Assembly: GCA_003526375.1 (NCBI GenBank)
Contig: DPDG01000027.1
Span: forward strand, 138,302 to 202,301
Direction of reading: 5' to 3'
Length of the DNA: 64,000 nt
From: Lentisphaeria bacterium
GTDB lineage: Bacteria > Verrucomicrobiota > Lentisphaeria > Victivallales > UBA1829
Shown here: positions 58,842-64,000 of the stretch, one piece after another
Layout of the letters: each line of letters starts with the position of its first letter
Numbering within the stretch: the stretch's first letter is position 1
Program-made: the position numbers and the translations under genes
The notes under the pieces: generated by a model
Database searches by the model: none
Told to the model about the DNA's origin: nothing
Seen by the model: the letters and a program-made list of their open reading frames with translations, nothing else

Positions 58842-59588
58842 ATGAAAGGAATCCTTATGATGAAGACGGCAAATCTCCGGAACAGGGGCGGTTTCACCTT
58901 GATAGAGCTCCTCGTCGTAATTGCGATTATCGCGATTCTGGCCTCAATGTTGTTGCCCGCACTGAACAAGGCACGCGAGCGGGCAAAGGCGATGCAATGC
59001 CTTAGTAACGTAAAGCAGGCAACTGCGGGATGTTTCCTTTATGCGGATGATTATAAAGGGATGTTAATGCGACCGCATATTGAAAATACCAGACCGACTT
59101 ATTGGGCGACTTTGCTGATGGACGGCAAATATATCGCTTCCGGGAAAACATTTTTCTGTCCCGATCAGAAAAATAAAAATGTGTGGGCTGCTTCCAACGC
59201 TCGGTATACCTATGGATTGAATCGTAATATGGCACGTAACAATAGAGATAATGCTGCCGGTTTTTATGTCAATATTTATGCATTGGACAAGTTGCGGGAG
59301 ACGGGCAAGCAGACGTTATCGCCGTCCATTACCTGGCTGGTTGGCGACAGCATCATGCGGAGTACGGCTGGAGCGGCAAATGTGACCAGTTGTGCGATTC
59401 TCAGTTGGAACAATGGTGGAGAAGGGCTTCCTTCGCTGCGGCACAGCCGACAGGCAAATATGGGATTTCTTGACGGCAGCGCAAGATCCACCGGAGCGGA
59501 TAAGATGCATAAGATTCATCCGCAGATTGAAGAGTGGGTGTATAATGATTCACAAATCATCAGGCAGCTTCCGGGGACTTCACTTTAA
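58842..59588 (+). CDS. prepilin-type H-X9-DG pseudopilin-like protein (cassette 3)
   Basis: A 248-residue protein with a 17-residue leader ending in Gly-Gly, the cleavage point, then FTLIELLVVIAIIAILASML. The helix continues into LPALNKARERAKAM, as in the others. RHSRQANMGFLDGSARS near the C-terminus gives H-X9-DG. A Tyr/Asn-rich middle may bind a ligand or partner. Strong AAGGAG ribosome site 58831-58842 region; three in-frame Met near the start make the exact start open. It lies between the regulator and the giant enzyme. No pilus assembly gene is nearby. Confidence 0.92.
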   Translation: MKGILMMKTANLRNRGGFTLIELLVVIAIIAILASMLLPALNKARERAKAMQCLSNVKQATAGCFLYADDYKGMLMRPHIENTRPTYWATLLMDGKYIASGKTFFCPDQKNKNVWAASNARYTYGLNRNMARNNRDNAAGFYVNIYALDKLRETGKQTLSPSITWLVGDSIMRSTAGAANVTSCAILSWNNGGEGLPSLRHSRQANMGFLDGSARSTGADKMHKIHPQIEEWVYNDSQIIRQLPGTSL

Positions 59589-59615
59589 CATAAATATTAA
59601 GAAAGGTCTTTATAT

Positions 59616-62600
59616 ATGACTGTCAAAACTGTTTTATCTGGTCTTGCCGTATTTGCCGGTATTACGCTCTATGGCGCTCCCGCTTTCATCAACCCGTCGT
59701 TTGAACAGGGGACGGGAGGCTATTGGATCAATAACTCCTCCGCCGCAAGAATCGATCCGGGCGACTCGACGGACGGCAGGCAGAGCCTCGGAATCAAAGT
59801 GGTTCCCGGCAAAACGGTCAGCGTCGTTCAGGGACTCGCTTACGAGCCGAATCAATATTACAAGATCAGCTTTGATGCCAAAGGCAATGACGCCAGACTG
59901 CGGCTTCAGGTCATGCTGCAGGGGAAGAAACCGCTCCAGTTCTTCAATGACCCGGAGCTCAAGAAAGCAATCCGGCTTACGGAGGAATACAAGCGCGTGA
60001 CTCTGGAACTTGGTCCGTTCCCGGAAGCGGTCAACGGCAATGAAGTCAAAAAACTGATGATTTACTTCAATGTCACCGGCGACAAAGAGGGCGGCAAAGT
60101 CAATCTTGACAATCTTTCCGTTGAACTGAAAGCGGCTGCCAGGACTTCTGCGAAGTCCATTCTGAAAAACGGATCTTTTGAGCAGGGGCTGGCACAGTAC
60201 TGGGTCAACCGCCGCAAATGTGCGGAGATTGATTCCACGGCGGCAAGCCATGGGCGCAGAAGCCTGAAAGTGACTCCGGAAGATAAAACCGTTGACTTGG
60301 CGCAGGGCGTTCCGATGAAGCCGGGGGAGATTTACACCATCCGTTTCGATGCAAAAAGTTCCACTCCCGAAAACGGCCCCGTCCTGAAACTGGGCGTGCT
60401 GATGCGCGGCAAGAAACCGCTGGCTTATTTTTCCGCCAAAGGGGAACAGAAAAAATTTGCCGAGGCGGTTCCGCTGGAAGGCGACTTCAAGACGTTTGAA
60501 TATGAGCTGGGGCCTTTCCCCGAAGACTGGCGCGGGACGAAAGTTGAGAGCCTGATGTTCTACTGGCATGTCAGGCCGGGGACGAATCCCGGATCGGTTT
60601 ACCTCGACAATCTTCAAATCGAAACCGCACCTGCGGCGCAAAAAAAAAATAACGGAATAGTATTTCAGTTTCCCGGCGACATCCGCATCTTTGAAAAAGG
60701 GTTTCCTCTGAAAGTTTCCCATGGTGCCGGAACGGGGATTCTGAAAGTGCGCGGAGTCAATGCACTCGGCAAAGAACTTTTCTCCGCAGAGTCGAAGCCG
60801 GGCAAACCGGAAGTCACCATTCCGGTTTCCGAACCCGATTATTATGCCGTTACCGCCGAGGTGTTTGAAAACGGAAAGATGGTCAAACAGGCGAAAAGCA
60901 CATTTGCGGTCACTACACCGCTTCCCGGAGATTATTACACCACATCACAGCCTGCTTTCGGCGTCTGGGGCGGTTTGAATCCCGAACTCCGGCGCCTCGG
61001 CGGGGCGAAATGGGACCGCCAGCTTTTCTTTACGATTTTCCAGAAGAAGGATTTCCAGCCGGTCGAGCCGAGTCCCGAAGCGATTGCCGGCCGGGAGCCG
61101 GTCAACATCATCCGCTGCATGAATATCCTGAATCCGTTCAAAAGAATGGTGCCGGTGAAGCAGGACGAATGGCCCGAGCTGGAAAAGCGGCTTGAAAAAG
61201 ACATTCTTTCCCGGAAAGGGCTGGTTCAGGTATGGGAGACCCAGAACGAGCCGATGGTCGGCGAAAACTTCCACGGAACCATGAACGATGTCATGGACAT
61301 CATCCGTTTCGAGAGCCGGATTGTCCGCAGAGTCGATCCCAAAGCCGCCATTGCGGGAATCTGCATCAACCCGATGAACGCCAATCAGTATAATCAATAC
61401 CTCGGCTACTACCGCAACCATAATATCGGCCGTCTGATTGATGGCGTGATGCTGCATCCTTATATTCCCGGGGCGCAGAACCCCGATCTTGCCGGATATG
61501 TCGAGACGCTCAACCGGCTGAACCGCGAACTTTCCACGATTGCGGGCAAACCGGTTCCGATGTATATCAGCGAGATCGGCTATTCCGCCAAACCCGGCGG
61601 CGAAGTGACCGAATACCAGCAGGCTGCCTACCTCGCCCGCGTGATGATCCTGAATTTTACAATTGAAAATCTCAAGGCGTGCGTCTGGCACATCGGGCTC
61701 TGGAATGAAGCGACTTCCCAGCGCGAACTGGATTTTGCGCTGATCCGCAAGCAGGAGCCGGGCAGCAAGGTCTATCAGCCGAAACCCTCCTTTGCCGCGT
61801 GGGCGACGGCGTCGCGCATGCTTTACAATGCAAAACTTCTGCGTGAACTCAACGTCGGCAAGACCATGCGCGTCTGGCTTTTCGAGAAAGAGGGCAAACC
61901 GATGCTGATTGCTTATTCCCTGATTCCGGAACCGGTGCGGATGCAGCTTGCCCTGCAGGCTCCGTCTGCGGAAGTGGTCGATGTCTGCGGACGCCGTTCC
62001 ACTGTAAAATGCAAGGACGGTATTTTGAATCTTGAACTCGGAGAGGGCCCCGTTTACATTTCCGGCGGGACGCTCGATCAGTTTGCCGCGGGGAAATTCG
62101 ACGCGGTCTTTACTCCCGATACTCTTTCTGTGGTTCCCGGCGGAACTCTCAACGTGAAGATTCGCCTGCCGGAGCATCTCGCCGACAGCGCGAAACTGCG
62201 TCTCCAGCCGTTCCGGGCGGGCAAAGGAGAGCTTTCCGGCAGCGGGCGCAACTGGACGCTGAAACTCAGAATCTCACCTGACGCGCCTCTCGGCGACAGC
62301 GATCTGTTTCTGATGCTCAGCCGGAACGGTGTCAACCGCTATATCTGGCAGAAACTTCTGCATATCCAGCCGAAACTGGAACTTGCCGATGTGAAGCCCT
62401 GTGAGAAAGACGGGCTTCCCGCATTGTCTTTCCGCCTGCGTGCCAACGATCCGGCAGAGCGTCAGGCGAAAGTCGAAATTCTTGCCGAACCGGATCGCGT
62501 CATCGGCAGCGGTACCGCGCGCGTCGGTGCGGAGACCATTCTGCCTCTGCCGGAAGCGGCTGTTTCCGCGCGCCCGACCCGTTATTTTGCGCGTTTGACT

Positions 62601-63284
62601 CCGCCTGATGGAAAATCTTTCCGCGTGGCATTGCCGGGCAATCCGGTTCCGGTCGGAATTCCCTATTGTGCGAATGCGGTGAACCTGCCTGTCGGGCAGT
62701 GGCCTGCGCGCGGCGTTTATCCGCTTGAAACCGGGACATACAGCCGTCATGCGCTCAAAGGCGAGGTGGATCGTCCGACGGGCAGGCTTTACCTTGCATC
62801 CGATGAGAATTACCTTTATCTTGCGTGCGATGTAAAAGACCGTGAGTTCCTGCCTGCCTCGGAAGCCGCCTCTCTCTGGAGCGGAGATTCGCTTCAGATC
62901 GGTATCAGTGTGCCTCAGGCGGATATGTTCCGAGCCAACAACGACGGGATTCAGGAGACCGCTTACGCTGAATTCGGAGTCGCCGCCGACAACCGTTCGT
63001 GGGTATGGGCGAGCATGAACCTGAACCGTATGCCGCTGGCTGCGCCGATTCCGAAACTGATTTCAAAAAGCACCGTTGCAGACGGCACTCAATGTTACCG
63101 TGTCGCCATTCCGTGGGAATCGCTGAATATCCGTTACCGCACCGGTCTGACGCTCAAATTGAGCGTATTGGTCAATGACCGCGACCGCGCGGGGCGTCAC
63201 TGGCTGGAATGGTTCGGCGGAATCGCCGACGGCAAGGATCCCGGCGCTTATGGAGAAGCTATGATACTGGAGAAACGCAAATGA
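59616..63284 (+). CDS. giant secreted GH-A clan glycoside hydrolase with CBM-like domains (cassette 3)
   Basis: A 1222-residue secreted enzyme. Signal peptide 1-21. Two CenC-like beta-sandwiches with the FEQG-W pattern follow (about 25-175 and 185-350; INPSFEQGTGGYW and KNGSFEQGLAQYW). A connecting domain precedes a TIM barrel from about 445: the acid/base Glu545 is in TQNEPMV and the probable nucleophile Glu653 in YISEIGYS, 108 residues apart, which fits clan GH-A (GH39/GH5-like). A beta-sandwich (about 790-1010) and a C-terminal CBM9/DOMON-like domain (about 1016-1222) follow. The substrate is unknown. It ends with a 4-base overlap with the SGNH gene. Confidence 0.88.
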   Translation: MTVKTVLSGLAVFAGITLYGAPAFINPSFEQGTGGYWINNSSAARIDPGDSTDGRQSLGIKVVPGKTVSVVQGLAYEPNQYYKISFDAKGNDARLRLQVMLQGKKPLQFFNDPELKKAIRLTEEYKRVTLELGPFPEAVNGNEVKKLMIYFNVTGDKEGGKVNLDNLSVELKAAARTSAKSILKNGSFEQGLAQYWVNRRKCAEIDSTAASHGRRSLKVTPEDKTVDLAQGVPMKPGEIYTIRFDAKSSTPENGPVLKLGVLMRGKKPLAYFSAKGEQKKFAEAVPLEGDFKTFEYELGPFPEDWRGTKVESLMFYWHVRPGTNPGSVYLDNLQIETAPAAQKKNNGIVFQFPGDIRIFEKGFPLKVSHGAGTGILKVRGVNALGKELFSAESKPGKPEVTIPVSEPDYYAVTAEVFENGKMVKQAKSTFAVTTPLPGDYYTTSQPAFGVWGGLNPELRRLGGAKWDRQLFFTIFQKKDFQPVEPSPEAIAGREPVNIIRCMNILNPFKRMVPVKQDEWPELEKRLEKDILSRKGLVQVWETQNEPMVGENFHGTMNDVMDIIRFESRIVRRVDPKAAIAGICINPMNANQYNQYLGYYRNHNIGRLIDGVMLHPYIPGAQNPDLAGYVETLNRLNRELSTIAGKPVPMYISEIGYSAKPGGEVTEYQQAAYLARVMILNFTIENLKACVWHIGLWNEATSQRELDFALIRKQEPGSKVYQPKPSFAAWATASRMLYNAKLLRELNVGKTMRVWLFEKEGKPMLIAYSLIPEPVRMQLALQAPSAEVVDVCGRRSTVKCKDGILNLELGEGPVYISGGTLDQFAAGKFDAVFTPDTLSVVPGGTLNVKIRLPEHLADSAKLRLQPFRAGKGELSGSGRNWTLKLRISPDAPLGDSDLFLMLSRNGVNRYIWQKLLHIQPKLELADVKPCEKDGLPALSFRLRANDPAERQAKVEILAEPDRVIGSGTARVGAETILPLPEAAVSARPTRYFARLTPPDGKSFRVALPGNPVPVGIPYCANAVNLPVGQWPARGVYPLETGTYSRHALKGEVDRPTGRLYLASDENYLYLACDVKDREFLPASEAASLWSGDSLQIGISVPQADMFRANNDGIQETAYAEFGVAADNRSWVWASMNLNRMPLAAPIPKLISKSTVADGTQCYRVAIPWESLNIRYRTGLTLKLSVLVNDRDRAGRHWLEWFGGIADGKDPGAYGEAMILEKRK

Positions 63285-63937
63285 TGCAGTCAAATGAACT
63301 TTTTACGGATCGGGACAGAGAGGAAATCTACGCATTCTTCCAGACTCGCGACCGCTGGCGCGATATCGTGCGCTGGCGGACGCTTGAACACGGTCCGGTG
63401 GATACGGTCTTCTATGGAGATTCCATCTTCGAGCTCTGGCCGACGGCGGAGGCGTTTCCGGAACTTTCCCATTTGAACCGCGGCATCGGCGGCGATAATA
63501 TCAACGGGCTTTATTTCCGGCTTGACGAGGACATTTTCCCGAATTCCCCCAGGCAGGTCGTGATCAACATTGGAATCAACGGAATCGAACGTGATTTCAA
63601 CGATTCCATCGCCCGCTTGAAATTCGTTGCGGAACTGATGCGCGAGCACGGCATCCGCGTCTGGTGCAACAGCATTGCGCCGCTGCGGGCGCCCGATGCA
63701 TGGGACCGCTTTCAATATCAGGAAAAGATTGTGGCGCTGAATGAGGTATGCCGTGAACTTTTTGAACGGGAGTTTGCCGGATTTTTCGACCTTCATGCGT
63801 TGCTTCGGGATTCCAGCGGACAGCTTGCCGCCGAATATGCCCAGCCGGACGGGACTCACTGGACTTTTGCCGCTTATCAGGCAGCGTCGAAACTGCTGCG
63901 GGAGAAGCTTCTGCCGGAAGGGAAGGGAAAACAGTAA
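63281..63937 (+). CDS. SGNH/GDSL hydrolase without signal peptide
   Basis: A 218-residue esterase. Block I is VFYGDSIFELWP (residues about 43-54), block II GIGGDNING, block III NIGINGIERD, and block V QPDGTHWTFAAYQ. No signal peptide, so it would deacylate an imported sugar in the cytoplasm. ATGATG at 63281 overlaps the stop of the giant enzyme gene (ATGA). It shares one base with the transporter start that follows (TAATG). It belongs to the same transcript as the regulator-pseudopilin-enzyme cassette. Confidence 0.9.
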   Translation: MMQSNELFTDRDREEIYAFFQTRDRWRDIVRWRTLEHGPVDTVFYGDSIFELWPTAEAFPELSHLNRGIGGDNINGLYFRLDEDIFPNSPRQVVINIGINGIERDFNDSIARLKFVAELMREHGIRVWCNSIAPLRAPDAWDRFQYQEKIVALNEVCRELFEREFAGFFDLHALLRDSSGQLAAEYAQPDGTHWTFAAYQAASKLLREKLLPEGKGKQ

Positions 63938-64000
63938 TGACGTGGTTTGACTGGTTGATTGTAATCGTTCCGATCGTGTTGCTGATCTGGGTGTCGGTCT
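63937..64000 (+). CDS. N-terminus of a sodium:solute symporter, cut by window edge
   Basis: Only 21 residues are visible. The start MTWFDWLIVIVPIVLLIWVSV has the hydrophobic first helix typical of SSS family transporters in this group of bacteria. TAATG overlap with the SGNH hydrolase stop shows that it belongs to the same transcript. It probably takes up the sugar released by the giant enzyme. Confidence 0.6.
   Translation, partial: MTWFDWLIVIVPIVLLIWVSV

Noticed and set aside
1..64000. CRISPR array, tRNA, rRNA, insertion sequence or prophage
   Set aside because: No regularly spaced repeats, no cloverleaf-like or rRNA-like sequence and no transposase or phage genes were seen on either strand.

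Overview
The window looks like chromosomal DNA of a Gram-negative member of the Lentisphaerae (Victivallis-like) or a close PVC relative. This is an inference from gene content: several H-X9-DG pseudopilin-like proteins, DUF4838 and other very large secreted carbohydrate-active enzymes, many LacI/GntR/AraC regulators, and envelope genes that imply an outer membrane (tolB, heptose-phosphate enzymes gmhA and gmhB, lipoproteins). I see no rRNA, tRNA, CRISPR array, IS element or phage genes.

Layout. 0-4 kb (minus strand): a KDPG-aldolase-like enzyme whose Schiff-base lysine appears moved to the neighbouring strand, a family-5 solute-binding lipoprotein, a DUF4404 protein and a dCache sensor cut by the window edge. 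4-8.2 kb (plus): purD, an unknown lipoprotein, an unknown single-pass membrane protein, a DEDDh exonuclease and a SirB1-like protein. 8.4-14 kb (minus): dsbD (short C-terminus), an Lrp regulator with an alanine-type aminotransferase, and a tightly overlapped gmhA-uppS-cdsA run. 14-19.2 kb (plus): an A+T-rich possible replication-control region, then dnaN, recF, thiI and a PHP-domain protein.

19.4-25.4 kb: the first cassette of LacI regulator, pseudopilin-like protein, DUF4838 enzyme and oligogalacturonate-lyase-like propeller. 25.4-27.6 kb: an orphan larB, gmhB and an unknown gene. 27.8-32.7 kb: an ABC sugar importer with a binding protein fused to a MalF-like permease, and a MalG-like permease carrying about 520 extra residues of degenerate repeats between its first two membrane segments. 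32.9-36.5 kb: a pseudopilin, a frameshifted secreted protein, an SGNH hydrolase and a stand-alone RAM protein. 36.7-41 kb: a purine permease, an AraC regulator and an intracellular GH20-like enzyme. 41.3-46 kb (minus): a second cassette (GntR/LacI-type regulator, pseudopilin, large secreted enzyme).

46.2-53.8 kb: a LysR regulator divergent from a seven-gene operon (AXE1-type esterase, enolase-superfamily enzyme, M20 amidohydrolase, two class I fumarase-like subunits, AtuA-family protein, DUF4387), most joined by 4-nt ATGA overlaps; it reads as one uncharacterised catabolic pathway. 53.8-56.7 kb (minus): tolB, folC and a GNAT acetyltransferase. 56.9-64 kb: an esterase and a third cassette (LacI regulator, pseudopilin, 1222-residue GH-A enzyme, SGNH hydrolase, start of a sodium:solute symporter).

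The strongest candidates for undescribed biology are the repeated regulator/pseudopilin/giant-enzyme cassettes, the MalG permease with its built-in repeat domain, the relocated catalytic lysine of the aldolase, and the AtuA/DUF4387 operon.
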